Assembly: GCF_014107495.1 (NCBI RefSeq)
Contig: NZ_CP041969.1
Span: 5,815,501 to 5,879,500, forward strand
DNA: 64,000 nt
Origin: Cohnella cholangitidis
GTDB lineage: Bacteria > Bacillota > Bacilli > Paenibacillales > Paenibacillaceae
Direction: 5' to 3'
Each line of letters begins with the position of its first letter. Within the stretch, counting starts at the first letter, position 1. Of this stretch, positions 35,998 through 45,220 are shown one piece after another. The notes beneath the pieces were generated by a model, which was not told where the DNA came from, made no database searches, and worked only from the letters and a program-made list of their open reading frames with translations. The position numbers and the translations under genes were made by a program.

Positions 35998-37227
35998 ATG
36001 ACATACAGACATTTTGACCCGATAGAAGATGCGATTTATGATTTGATGAGAGGGAAGGTCATTATCGTCGTCGACGACGAGGATCGGGAGAATGAAGGGG
36101 ATCTTGTCGCGCTTGCGGACAAAGCTACGCCGGAAGTCATTAACTTCATGATCCGGGAAGCAAGAGGACTGCTCTGCGTGCCGATTACGCAAGAGAGAGC
36201 GGAAGCTCTTGACCTGCCGCCGATGGTCAGTCACAATACGGACTATCACGGCACGGCGTTTACCGTCTCGGTTGACCACGTCTCGACAACGACGGGAATA
36301 TCCGCGCCTGAACGTTCCGTATCGGTTAAGGCGCTTATCGATCCTTCCGCAAGACCGAGCGATTTCCGCAGACCGGGGCATATTTTCCCGTTGATCGCGA
36401 AAGACGGCGGAGTGCTTAGAAGGGCCGGACATACGGAAGCTGCGGTAGATCTGGCCAAAATGTGCGGTTCTTCTCCGGCCGCCGTCATTTGCGAAGTGAT
36501 AAAAGAAGACGGTACGATGGCGAGGCTGCCCGATCTTGAAGAGTTCGCCAAGGAACATTCCCTTAAGCTGATTTCGATCAAAGATTTAATCCATTATCGC
36601 AACGAGAAAGAAAAGCTCGTCAAGAGAGAAGTCGAAGTGAGATTGCCGACCGATTTCGGTACGTTCCAAGCGATTGCCTATACGAACGAGGTCGATAATA
36701 AAGAGCACGTCGCGTTCGTTAAAGGAGAGATCGACGGTTCGCAGCCGGTGCTCGTCCGCGTGCATTCGGAATGCTTGACGGGAGACGTCTTCCATTCCCA
36801 TCGCTGCGATTGCGGCCCCCAATTGGAAGCCGCGCTGAAACAAATCGACGAAGCCGGAAGCGGGGTTCTGCTCTATATGAGGCAAGAAGGCCGCGGAATA
36901 GGCTTAATCAATAAATTGCGCGCGTATCAGCTGCAAGAGCAAGGTTTGGACACGGTAGACGCGAATCTTAAATTGGGCTTTGCTCCCGACTTGAGAGATT
37001 ACGGCATCGGCGCTCAAATTCTGAAAGATATCGGCATCCGGGATATTCGTCTCCTGACGAACAATCCGCGCAAAATCAAAGGGTTGGAAGGTTATGGCCT
37101 TAACGTCGTCGAACGCGTGCCTATCCAAATGACCGAGAACGAAGACAATACCGGTTATTTGCACACGAAAAAATCGAAATTAGGTCACTTGCTGTCTTTC
37201 AAAGGCGACCCGGATTACGAAATTTAA
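35998..37227 (+). CDS. ribBA: bifunctional dihydroxybutanone-phosphate synthase / GTP cyclohydrolase II
   Basis: A 409-residue fusion. The N-terminal RibB domain has VDDEDRENEGD, GHTEAAVDLA and the substrate loop; the C-terminal RibA domain (about 205-400) has HSECLTGDVFHSHRCDCG with zinc-binding cysteines, RQEGRGIGL and the DLRDYGIGAQIL segment. It makes both precursors of lumazine from ribulose 5-phosphate and GTP. ATG at 35998 follows AAAGGAGCGAGAGG. Confidence 0.97.
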   Translation: MTYRHFDPIEDAIYDLMRGKVIIVVDDEDRENEGDLVALADKATPEVINFMIREARGLLCVPITQERAEALDLPPMVSHNTDYHGTAFTVSVDHVSTTTGISAPERSVSVKALIDPSARPSDFRRPGHIFPLIAKDGGVLRRAGHTEAAVDLAKMCGSSPAAVICEVIKEDGTMARLPDLEEFAKEHSLKLISIKDLIHYRNEKEKLVKREVEVRLPTDFGTFQAIAYTNEVDNKEHVAFVKGEIDGSQPVLVRVHSECLTGDVFHSHRCDCGPQLEAALKQIDEAGSGVLLYMRQEGRGIGLINKLRAYQLQEQGLDTVDANLKLGFAPDLRDYGIGAQILKDIGIRDIRLLTNNPRKIKGLEGYGLNVVERVPIQMTENEDNTGYLHTKKSKLGHLLSFKGDPDYEI

Positions 37228-37268
37228 TCAAAATAAAACGATTACCTATCTAAGAGAGGATGAATGAC

Positions 37269-37739
37269 ATGTCAGTCGTATACGAAGGTCACTTAATTTC
37301 CAAGGGGTTAAAATACGGAATCGTCGTCGGAAGGTTTAACGAGTTTATTACTTCAAAATTGTTGGGCGGAGCGTTGGACGCGTTGAAGCGCCATGGAGCG
37401 GAAGAGAACGAAATCGAGATCGCATGGGTACCGGGCGCGTTCGAAATTCCTTTTATCGCGCAGAAGCTTGCGGAGAGCGGCAAATACGACGCCGTTATTA
37501 CTCTTGGCGCGGTTATTCGCGGCTCTACTCCCCACTTCGACTACGTTTGCAATGAAGTAGCTAAAGGCGTCGCGGCGATCTCGCTGAAAACGGGCGTTCC
37601 GACGATTTTCGGAGTGCTTACGACGGACAGCATCGAGCAAGCGGTCGAGCGCGCGGGCACGAAAGCCGGCAACAAAGGCTGGGAAGCTGCGTCTACTGCG
37701 ATCGAAATGGCGAATTTGTCCCGTGCGATCTCCGGTTAA
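37269..37739 (+). CDS. ribH: 6,7-dimethyl-8-ribityllumazine synthase
   Basis: A 156-residue lumazine synthase, which assembles into icosahedral shells in Bacillus. Seen: GIVVGRFNEFIT, WVPGAFEIPF, the catalytic His region LGAVIRGSTPHFDYV and AGTKAGNKG. ATG at 37269 follows GAGAGGATGAATGAC. Last gene of the rib operon. Confidence 0.97.
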   Translation: MSVVYEGHLISKGLKYGIVVGRFNEFITSKLLGGALDALKRHGAEENEIEIAWVPGAFEIPFIAQKLAESGKYDAVITLGAVIRGSTPHFDYVCNEVAKGVAAISLKTGVPTIFGVLTTDSIEQAVERAGTKAGNKGWEAASTAIEMANLSRAISG

Positions 37740-37844
37740 TGTTATAATAGCGAAAGTGGGATAAGTCAGCTTTGACGGATGTCCGATTCGCGCCATGCTC
37801 GCAATCGCCATTAAAGGTTGACCTAAGTAGGAGGAGAAACTCGC

Positions 37845-38636
37845 GTGGCAATGCTGTACAAGCTGGAAACGTTCGAAGGGCCGCTCGATTTGCTGCTGCA
37901 TCTAATAGATAAAGCGGAAATCGATATTCAGGATATTTCGATCAATGATATCACGGATCAATATATGGAGTATTTGGCGGCAATGCAAGAGTTGGAGCTT
38001 GACATTACCAGCGAGTTTCTCGTTATGGCCGCGACGCTGCTGTCCATGAAGAGCAGGCAGTTGCTGCCGAAGCCGCCCGTTACCGAAGAGCCTTGGCTCA
38101 CGGTGGAGGACGACGAGTATTTGGATCCGCGCGAGGAGCTTATACGCAAGCTGATCGAATACCGCAAATTCAAGTCGGTCGCCGGTCAACTCCGCGAGAA
38201 AGAGTGGGACCGGAGCCAGGTTTATACGCGCGAGCCCGCAGATCTATCTCCGTTCGAGAAGGTCGTTCAATCGAATCCGGTGGAAGGGCTTCACGTGGAC
38301 GATCTGGTTAACGCGTTCCAGAAAGCGATGCGCCGATTAGCGGGACGGCATCGGGTATCGTCTATTCGTAAAGACGAAATCTCGGTCAAAGACCGGATTT
38401 TCGATATCATCGAGACGTTAAAAAGCCGGTCTCATGATGGGAAGTTGCTGTTTTCCCAGTTACTGGGGGATGGGGATGATCGCGAGGAAATCGTAGTTAC
38501 TTTTCTCGCAATACTCGAATTGATGAAGCGCAAGTGGATTTCATGCCACCAGAGCGGATTATTCGACGAGATCGTGTTGACGTGGACGGGGAGAGAGGAT
38601 AACAATGGATTACTCGACATTGAAATCAGTACTTGA
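37845..38636 (+). CDS. scpA: segregation and condensation protein ScpA
   Basis: A 263-residue kleisin subunit of the SMC condensin. The N-terminal LETFEGPLDLLLHLI and the C-terminal winged-helix region (IFDIIETLKSRSHDGKLLFSQLL, AILELMKR) are clear. The GTG start at 37845 is ten bases after AGGAGG; an ATG six bases later is also possible. It overlaps scpB by 32 bases, so the pair is co-translated. Confidence 0.96.
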   Translation: MAMLYKLETFEGPLDLLLHLIDKAEIDIQDISINDITDQYMEYLAAMQELELDITSEFLVMAATLLSMKSRQLLPKPPVTEEPWLTVEDDEYLDPREELIRKLIEYRKFKSVAGQLREKEWDRSQVYTREPADLSPFEKVVQSNPVEGLHVDDLVNAFQKAMRRLAGRHRVSSIRKDEISVKDRIFDIIETLKSRSHDGKLLFSQLLGDGDDREEIVVTFLAILELMKRKWISCHQSGLFDEIVLTWTGREDNNGLLDIEIST

Positions 38637-39222
38637 AGGACTTCTATTCGTATCCGGCGACGAAGGAATCAGCGCCAAGACGGCTGCCGAAGTCGTCGAG
38701 ACGGACATCGAAGTCGTCAAGGACGTGCTGAAGGATCTGCAGAAAGAGCTCTCCAAGAAAAACCGCGGAATTCGGATAGCCGAAGTCGCCGGAGGGTATC
38801 GTCTGACGACCGTCATCGAGCATGCTCCTTATTTCGAGAAACTGGCGTACTCCCCGACTCGATCGGCTCTATCGCAAGCGGCATTGGAGACGTTGTCGAT
38901 CATTGCCTATAGGCAACCGATTACCCGGATTGAAATCGAAGAAATTCGCGGAGTCAAAGCGGACCGCGCGTTACATAATTTAATAAACAAGGATTTAATC
39001 GAGGAGAAGGGCCGGGCTGAAGCGTTAGGCAGGCCGATCTTGTACGGAACGACTAAGTCGTTCCTCGATTATTTCGGCTTGGCGAGTATTTCCAACCTGC
39101 CCGAACCGACGATCTCGGACGGCGATGACGAGCTCGAAGAGAGAACGAAAATGCTGTTCGACCGGATCGAAGGCCGTCAGCTATCTATGGAAGATATGGA
39201 TAAGGAACTGGATATGGAATGA
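38605..39222 (+). CDS. scpB: segregation and condensation protein ScpB
   Basis: A 205-residue winged-helix protein that dimerises and binds ScpA. LKSVLEGLLFVSGDEGI at the start, YRLTTV, LSQAALETLSIIAYRQPITRIEIEEIRG and LYGTTKSFLDYFGL are characteristic. Together with ScpA and SMC it compacts and segregates the chromosome. The N-terminal coding region overlaps scpA. Confidence 0.97.
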   Translation: MDYSTLKSVLEGLLFVSGDEGISAKTAAEVVETDIEVVKDVLKDLQKELSKKNRGIRIAEVAGGYRLTTVIEHAPYFEKLAYSPTRSALSQAALETLSIIAYRQPITRIEIEEIRGVKADRALHNLINKDLIEEKGRAEALGRPILYGTTKSFLDYFGLASISNLPEPTISDGDDELEERTKMLFDRIEGRQLSMEDMDKELDME

Positions 39223-39268
39223 AGTTAAGCCAGAAGGTCATACTACCCCTAGGAAAGGCGGGGAAAGT

Positions 39269-39958
39269 ATGGCCTTCTGGCTTTGGATCGTATTGGCACT
39301 TGTGATCGTTGGACTGGCCGCAGCTTTGGTGTCCCGGATTAGGGTTCGGGTACGGTATTCGCGCAGCGGCCGATTGGATCAACTCGTCGTCGTTATTCAA
39401 GCCCTTTACGGTCTGTTTCAATACCAGGTCATCTTGCCTTCCATCGTCATTCGCGGCTTGAATGTGGTGTACCGGGAGCGCAAGGATGGAAACCTCCCTG
39501 GTTCAAAGAAGAAACAGAAAAAGCGAATCATCGGCAGAGGGACGATCATACGTTACGCGAGAGCCTATCGGACGATATTGCTGTCGACGAAGAAATTCAA
39601 GAGATGGGCCAGGTACTCGTTGAAAAAAATCGAGTGTACCCGATGGCGCCTTGATTTTCGCGTCGGTACGGGAGATGCGGCTTCTACGGCGGTGATTACG
39701 GGGCTGTTATGGGCAATATCCGGTTGCGCTTCCGGTGCCGCCGGTCAATTGCTGTCTTTGAAAACTTCGCCCAAGAGCGAAGTGGCGCCGAATTATTCAT
39801 CGGTCGAATTCTCGATTGTTTGGGAAGCGGATTTCCGCATTCGTTTGAGCGTCGCCTTGTGGGCAATCTTGAAGCTTGGAACGAGCACGGTCCGCATAGG
39901 CAGAGCCGTTCGAGCTTGGCGAAGCTGGCTGTCCGGTCCACCGGAAAGCGTTCGTTAA
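39269..39958 (+). CDS. DUF2953 membrane-associated protein (YtfI-like)
   Basis: A 229-residue protein with an N-terminal membrane helix (about residues 2-20, FWLWIVLALVIVGLAAAL), a basic cytoplasm-like stretch (KKKQKKR near 80) and a C-terminal conserved region of the DUF2953 family. The ATG at 39269 follows AAAGGCGGGGAAAGT. In Bacillales a DUF2953 gene (ytfI) sits directly before ytfJ/gerW, the same order as here, so a sporulation role is likely but unproven. Confidence 0.82.
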   Translation: MAFWLWIVLALVIVGLAAALVSRIRVRVRYSRSGRLDQLVVVIQALYGLFQYQVILPSIVIRGLNVVYRERKDGNLPGSKKKQKKRIIGRGTIIRYARAYRTILLSTKKFKRWARYSLKKIECTRWRLDFRVGTGDAASTAVITGLLWAISGCASGAAGQLLSLKTSPKSEVAPNYSSVEFSIVWEADFRIRLSVALWAILKLGTSTVRIGRAVRAWRSWLSGPPESVR

Positions 39959-39997
39959 TAGCTGCTGAATCTGTTCGTTATCATGTTTGCGTAAAGA

Positions 39998-40034
39998 AAA
40001 GGCACTGCTCGCCAAAAGCGGTGCCTTTATTTTG
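39998..40034 (+). terminator. rho-independent terminator
   Basis: AAAGGCACTGCT pairs with AGCGGTGCCTTT (one mismatch), followed by ATTTTG. It separates the DUF2953 gene from gerW. Confidence 0.75.
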
Positions 40035-40142
40035 CGTTGCTTTCGCGGATAATAATGTCGCAAAACTTGGGTGAATGACGTAAGTACACTATGGGGAACA
40101 TATTGATCAACACGATCATGCAACATAGGGAGGATATGAAAA

Positions 40143-40634
40143 ATGACTCAGCATCCGATTAACGGATTAATGCAAACCGCCATGGAAAATATCAAAGATA
40201 TGGTGGACGTCAACACGATTGTCGGAGAACCGGTTCAAACTCCGGATGGCAGCGTCATTATGCCGATCTCGAAAGTCGGATTCGGTTTTGCGGCCGGAGG
40301 AAGCGAGTTCAGCGCTCTAGACGATGCATCATCGGGAGGATCTGCGAAATCGAACGGACAAGACTCGCATAATGCTTCCGTATCGCTTCCGTTCGGTGGA
40401 GGTAGCGGCGGCGGCGTATCGATCACTCCGATTGCTTTCCTCGTCGTTGGCGCGCAAGGCGTCAAAGTCGTACCGTTGGACAACCAAACCCATATTCTAG
40501 AGCGTTTGATCGATGCCGCGCCGCAATGGGTGGATAAATTGAAAAACGCGTTTCAGAAGGACGGAAGCATAGCAAACACGACTAACCAAATTCCGCCTAG
40601 CCCAATTAATCCGGCCAACAACAATCTCATGTAA
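40143..40634 (+). CDS. gerW: spore germination protein GerW (YtfJ family)
   Basis: A 163-residue YtfJ/GerW protein: HPINGLMQTAMENIKDMVD, VNTIVGEPVQTPDGSVIMPISKV in part, a Gly/Ser-rich middle and VSITPIAFLVVG. In B. subtilis YtfJ is a forespore-made protein needed for germination through some receptors. The Pro/Asn-rich C-terminus is variable. The start follows AGGGAGGATATGAAAA. Confidence 0.92.
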   Translation: MTQHPINGLMQTAMENIKDMVDVNTIVGEPVQTPDGSVIMPISKVGFGFAAGGSEFSALDDASSGGSAKSNGQDSHNASVSLPFGGGSGGGVSITPIAFLVVGAQGVKVVPLDNQTHILERLIDAAPQWVDKLKNAFQKDGSIANTTNQIPPSPINPANNNLM

Positions 40635-40664
40635 TATGTCCAGTGCGCCGATACGAATCGCATT

Positions 40665-40689
40665 GCCGGCCATCTTCGGCCGGCTTTTT
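40665..40689 (+). terminator. rho-independent terminator after gerW
   Basis: GCCGGCC and GGCCGGC enclose a six-base loop and are followed by five T. The 180 bases from here to dacB contain no gene and must hold the dacB promoter, not identified with confidence. Confidence 0.9.
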
Positions 40690-40870
40690 GCTGTAGGCAG
40701 ATTTTCAATACGGGCGCGTTGTCGTTATAAGCGATTCGAATCGCGAACATTTCCACTCTAAACACGCCGCTTACATACTTAGGGACATGCATACATAAAA
40801 TGGTTACATGATCTTTTCGGACAGGCCGAAACCGCTGTACTAGACGGCTAGTCGTTCAAGGAGGAAACGC

Positions 40871-42114
40871 ATGTTCACCTTTACCGGAAATCGTTATGCC
40901 CGCAAATTATGGACGGGTTTGATCGCGGTTCCGCTGCTCATGGTTAGTTTACATTCGGAAGCCCATGCGGCTCCGGAAATATCCGCCACAGAGATCAATA
41001 AATGGCCTAAGCCTCCAACCAACCATGCGAGAGCGGCGCGCTAGCCGACGTTACTTCGGGTCGTATCTTGTTCAGCCAGCGCGGGGACGAGCCGATGAAA
41101 ATCGCAAGCTTGACGAAAATCATGACCGCGATCGTCGCGATCGAGCATAGCAAGCTGGATAGCACGATTAAGGTAAGCCCTCTGGCCGCAGGTAAAGAAG
41201 GTTCATCCCTGTACCTGAAAGCCGGAGACAAAATGACGTTGCGAAACGCATTGTACGGGCTCATGCTACGTTCGGGAAACGATGCTGCAACTGCAATCGC
41301 AGAGCATGTCGGCGGGTCGGTGGAAGGTTTCGCATTCCTTATGAACAAGAAGGCGGAAGAAATCGGGCTAACCCGCAGCCATTTCATGAATCCGCACGGA
41401 TTGGACGAGCAGGGGCATTACTCCTCTGCGAACGACTTAGCCAAACTTACGGTTTACGCGCTGCATAACCCGGATTTCGCGAACATCGTCAAGACGCAGG
41501 TAAAGTCGGCACCAAACCCGAACGACAAATGGGATTACAAATGGGTGAATAAAAACAAAATGCTCACGATGTACGAAGGGGCGGATGGAGTTAAGACGGG
41601 TTATACGAAGCAGGCGCTTCGTACGTTGGTGAGTTCGGCGACCCGCGGAGGACAGCAACTCGTAGCGGTTACCCTGAACGACGGGGATGATTGGAAAGAC
41701 CATCGCAATTTGCTTGATTACGGTTTTGCCCATTTTCCGCTTGCAAGCGTCACGAAGAACGGCGAACCGATCGCAGGTTATCCGTTCCAGGTCGCAAATA
41801 GCTTCTCTTATCCTTTTGCCAAAGGGGAGCGAGAGCAATTGGAAATTAGATTGGCCCCCTTGCGCAAGGGTACGGTGCAATATAACTTAGGGTATCGAGG
41901 ACAACTGAAGTTCGTATTGAACGATCGGCTGATCGGAACCGTACCGTTCATCGACAAACCCGAGCCGACTCAATCCGGGCAACGGCAGCTTCCGCTATCG
42001 GCGAGCGACCGAGAGTCGGCCCAACCGACGGACGTTCAGACCTCGCCGACGAAATCTTTTATCGCTTCCGTAAGGGCTGCGCTTAAAGCGCTGTTCCTGC
42101 AAAGGGGGACGTAG
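40871..42114 (+). pseudogene. dacB: D-alanyl-D-alanine carboxypeptidase (DacB-like), frameshifted
   Basis: The first frame (ATG 40871, after AAGGAGGAAACGC) encodes a signal peptide ending AHA and continues to ARAAR, then meets TAG at 41042. The family sequence resumes in another frame as ALADVTSGRILFSQRGDE with all S11 motifs: SLTK, RSGN and DGVKTGYTK. One base is missing within GCGGCGCG (41034-41041); GCGGCGGCG would read ARAAALADV, the expected sequence. Corrected length is about 414 residues. DacB (PBP5*) controls cross-linking of spore cortex and is co-transcribed with spmA and spmB, which follow directly. A real frameshift would be expected to impair spore heat resistance. Confidence 0.9.
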
Positions 42115-42116
42115 GG

Positions 42117-42785
42117 ATGGTAAATTGGATTTGGATGGGCATGATCGTCGTTAGCGTAATTTTCGGAGCGGCGAACGGGAAAATGGAAAAAGTGGCGGAA
42201 GCGGCGTTCGGCGGCGCGCAGACCGGCGTAACCGTATGCTTAGGATTGATCAGCATTCTCGTGTTCTGGATGGGGCTCATGAGGATAGCTGAGGACGCGG
42301 GGCTCGTTCGCAAGTTAGCCGACATCATGGCCCCGGTCGTTCGTAAGCTGTTCCCTGACGTGCCGGACGACCATCCCGCCATGGGCTACATCTTGTCCAA
42401 TATGAGCGCTAACTTGCTCGGATTAGGGAACGCGGCCACTCCGATGGGAATCAAAGCAATGCAGGAGCTGCAGAAAATGAATCCGAATCCCACGATCGCC
42501 ACTCCGGCGATGTGTACGCTGCTGGCGCTTAATACGGCAAGCATAACCCTTGTGCCAACGACGATGATCGCGATCCGAATGAATTTCGGCGCCGTGCATC
42601 CCGCGGATATCGTCGCTCCGACCTTGCTTGCGACTATTGTTTCAACGGGGGCGGCTATTTTGGTGGACAGGTGGTACCGCAGGAGAAGCAAAGCCCCGCC
42701 AAGCGCGCCAACCATTCAACTTCATAACGGAGCATCGCCGCCAACTTCCGTATCTAAGCCTTCCGCTCCTATCGGAGGAGGCTGA
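42117..42785 (+). CDS. spmA: spore maturation protein A
   Basis: A 222-residue membrane protein of the nucleoside-recognition (Gate) family. MVNWIWMGMIVVSVIFGA, GLGNAATPMGIKAMQELQ and TIATPAMCTLLALNTASIT are typical. It is followed by spmB and preceded by dacB with two bases between stop and start, so the three are translationally linked. In B. subtilis SpmA and SpmB are needed for normal core dehydration. Confidence 0.95.
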   Translation: MVNWIWMGMIVVSVIFGAANGKMEKVAEAAFGGAQTGVTVCLGLISILVFWMGLMRIAEDAGLVRKLADIMAPVVRKLFPDVPDDHPAMGYILSNMSANLLGLGNAATPMGIKAMQELQKMNPNPTIATPAMCTLLALNTASITLVPTTMIAIRMNFGAVHPADIVAPTLLATIVSTGAAILVDRWYRRRSKAPPSAPTIQLHNGASPPTSVSKPSAPIGGG

Positions 42786-42790
42786 ACGAA

Positions 42791-43330
42791 TTGATCTCGT
42801 TAATTCAGATGATCTCGACTTGGACGATTCCCGTACTTATCGCTTTCATACCTTTATATGCATCCTTGCGCAAAGTTCCGGTATACGAATCTTTCATCGA
42901 CGGAGCCAAAGACGGTTTTCAGACCGCGGTCAGCATCATTCCGCATCTCGTCGGCATGATGACGGCGATCGGCATGTTCCGGGCATCGGGCGCCATGGAT
43001 GCTTTAATCGGCCTCATTAGGCCTCTGCTGGAGGGCTTCGGCATTCCCGGAGACGTCCTTCCGCTAGCTCTATTGCGTCCGATTACCGGAGCGGGTTCTC
43101 TTGCGTTCGTTACCGATTTAATTAAAGAACAAGGCCCCGATACGATCGCGGCTAGAATCGCATCCACCATCCAAGGGAGCACGGACACGACGTTATATGT
43201 GTTGACCGTTTATTTCGGCGCCGTGGGCATACGAAATTCTCGTTACGCGCTCAAAGTAGGCCTTATCTCCGACTTCGTCGGGTTTTTCGCCGCCGTTGCC
43301 GCTTGCTGGTTGCTGTTCGGCTTGGTATGA
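42791..43330 (+). CDS. spmB: spore maturation protein B
   Basis: A 179-residue membrane protein with a Gate domain: WTIPVLIAFIPLYA, SFIDGAKDGFQTAVSIIPHLVGMM, LLRPITGAGS and STDTTLYVLTVYFG. The TTG start at 42791 follows GGAGGAGGCTGAACGAA. It acts with SpmA in spore core dehydration. Confidence 0.95.
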   Translation: MISLIQMISTWTIPVLIAFIPLYASLRKVPVYESFIDGAKDGFQTAVSIIPHLVGMMTAIGMFRASGAMDALIGLIRPLLEGFGIPGDVLPLALLRPITGAGSLAFVTDLIKEQGPDTIAARIASTIQGSTDTTLYVLTVYFGAVGIRNSRYALKVGLISDFVGFFAAVAACWLLFGLV

Positions 43331-43351
43331 TGGATGATGAGGTGAAAGTCC

Positions 43352-44122
43352 GTGGAAGAAAGATTACAGAAGGTTCTTGCGAATGCAGGAGTCGCTTCTA
43401 GAAGAAAATGCGAAGAACTCATTACGGCCGGCAAAGTTACGGTTAACGGAGAAGTCGTAACGGAGCTTGGCGTTAAAGCCGATCCGACGAAGGATGTCAT
43501 TACGGTATCCGGCAAACCGATTAAGAAAGAAGCGAAAGTATATCTTATGTTTAATAAGCCTAAAGGGGTTATTACGAGCGTATCCGACCCCCAAGGCCGA
43601 AGCGTCGTTACCGATTACATGAAGGAAATCAAGGAACGGTTATATCCGGTCGGGCGACTGGACTACGATTCCGAAGGGCTGCTGCTCATGACGAACGACG
43701 GCGATCTGGCCCACAAGCTTACGCATCCGAGCCATCATGTGCCTAAAACTTACCATGCTACCGTGGAGAGAGTTCCTCACGGCAACGCGCTGGAGAAGCT
43801 GCAGAAGGGCATCAAGCTGGAGGACGGCATGACGGCGCCTGCCGAGGTGGAGTATCATGATATCGATCCGGAGAAGAAATTCGCCACGATCGCCATTACG
43901 ATTCACGAAGGCCGCAACCGCCAAGTCCGTCGGATGTTCGATGCGATTAACCACCCGGTCACGCGATTGAAGAGAATTTCTTTCGGCGGGCTGTCTCTAG
44001 GCAATCTCCAACGCGGGAAGAACCGCCGGCTTACGGCGGAAGAAATCAAGATGCTCCAAGATTCGGTAGCGGGCGTAGCGATTACGCCTGATACCGTGGC
44101 GTCGGAACTCGCTCAAGACTAA
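43352..44122 (+). CDS. rluB: 23S rRNA pseudouridine synthase RluB
   Basis: A 256-residue RsuA-family pseudouridine synthase. An S4 domain (residues 2-60, RLQKVLANAGVASRRKCEELI) precedes the catalytic domain with Asp in VGRLDYDSEGLLLMTNDGD and the GRNRQVRRMF motif. It modifies a uridine of the peptidyl-transferase region of 23S rRNA (position 2605 in E. coli). GTG start at 43352. The gene follows spmB as ypuL does in B. subtilis. Confidence 0.94.
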   Translation: MEERLQKVLANAGVASRRKCEELITAGKVTVNGEVVTELGVKADPTKDVITVSGKPIKKEAKVYLMFNKPKGVITSVSDPQGRSVVTDYMKEIKERLYPVGRLDYDSEGLLLMTNDGDLAHKLTHPSHHVPKTYHATVERVPHGNALEKLQKGIKLEDGMTAPAEVEYHDIDPEKKFATIAITIHEGRNRQVRRMFDAINHPVTRLKRISFGGLSLGNLQRGKNRRLTAEEIKMLQDSVAGVAITPDTVASELAQD

Positions 44123-44150
44123 CCCCATATTGCGTCAAACTGTGGTTAAT

Positions 44151-44192
44151 ACCGGCGGTCGGGTTCTTGCCCTTGACCCCGGTGTTTTCGTT
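44151..44192 (+). terminator. rho-independent terminator after rluB
   Basis: ACCGG-C-GGTC pairs with GACC-CCGGT (one bulge) and is followed by GTTTTCGTT. Confidence 0.7.
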
Positions 44193-44324
44193 ATAATGGA
44201 CTTCATCATCCGAAATATTACTATATTAACGAGGGTTGGCTATCAACGGGAACTTCTTTGCCGGCTTCGATAGCAATTCGTCGGTTGGGAGCGATATAGA
44301 ATCTTTGAGTATACGTGCAATAGG

Positions 44325-44930
44325 GTGAACGGCGATCTGGAAATAAACGGCGATCTTAGCAAGCCCGAGTGGAGGTTGGCCGCCGAAGTAAATCTCCGCG
44401 ACGCGGCTACGGGACAAGAGCCAAAGCAAGCTACGACGGCTAGGCTGTTATGGAACGAGCGATGGCTGTATGCGGCATTTCATTGCGCGGACGCCCATAT
44501 CTACGCAAGCATGACGAATTTTAATGACCCGATCTATAACGAAGAAGTCGTCGAGCTGTTTATTGACGACAATTGCGATTTGAAATCGTATATCGAAATC
44601 GAGGTAAATCCGCTCAATGCTTGTTTGCATTACGCAATACACAACGACTTGAACGGCCATCTCCTGTCGTATGCCCGAACCGAGCAAACGATTGTAACGG
44701 CTGTCCATGTAGACAAGGCCAAAGGTTCATGGAGCGCGGAGCTGGGGATTCCGTTACGGGAGTTCGCCTCCGCGTCGAATATTCCCCCGATTCCCGGCGA
44801 TGCCTGGCTTTTTAATTTATATCGCATTGACCGTCCCCCGCATCGGGAAATCGAATTTTCCGCATGGTCGCCGACGGGCGAACATCAATTTCATCGCCCG
44901 CATAGCTTTGGCCGCTTGCTATTTCGCTAA
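44325..44930 (+). CDS. carbohydrate-binding family 9-like protein
   Basis: About 201 residues of a CBM9-like beta-sandwich: INGDLSKPEW, TTARLLWNERWLYAAFHCAD, EEVVELFIDD, YIEIEVNPLNA and LFNLYRIDRP. No signal peptide is seen. The only ordinary start codon is the GTG at 44325, but it lacks a ribosome binding site, while the frame is open upstream to 44274 and encodes FEYTCNR, which resembles the N-terminus of such proteins. An ATC codon at 44301 lies nine bases after GGGAG, so the true start may be a rare ATC or a mis-called ATG. It may bind or sense a sugar and is possibly linked to the downstream catabolic unit. Confidence 0.78.
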   Translation: MNGDLEINGDLSKPEWRLAAEVNLRDAATGQEPKQATTARLLWNERWLYAAFHCADAHIYASMTNFNDPIYNEEVVELFIDDNCDLKSYIEIEVNPLNACLHYAIHNDLNGHLLSYARTEQTIVTAVHVDKAKGSWSAELGIPLREFASASNIPPIPGDAWLFNLYRIDRPPHREIEFSAWSPTGEHQFHRPHSFGRLLFR

Positions 44931-45051
44931 TTGTTCTCGCGCGCCTAGCGGCAGCAAAGGCAAACGCTTCCGCTTCTCCAGGAAATACATGCCCTCTTTT
45001 TCTCATCGGTTTCGGATAACAATGCGTAGGGCAACGTAGTGACGAAAATGC

Positions 45052-45093
45052 GAAATGGCGATACAGGGATGACTTCCCTAGTATCGCCATTTC
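45052..45093. terminator. bidirectional terminator-like hairpin
   Basis: GAAATGGCGATAC and GTATCGCCATTTC pair perfectly, extended by AGGGA/TCCCT inside. It lies between the convergent CBM9-like gene and the Gfo/Idh/MocA gene. T-runs are short on both sides. Confidence 0.7.
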
Positions 45094-45220
45094 ATCATTT
45101 TCACGTCGTTCGTTGGTTAAGTGAGCGATCTCCTAAGTGAGATTCCCTACTTTTGAGTCGGTCCCTTTTTTACGCGCATTACGAAAACATGTAAACGTAT
45201 TTCTTTAATTCGATGTAAGT

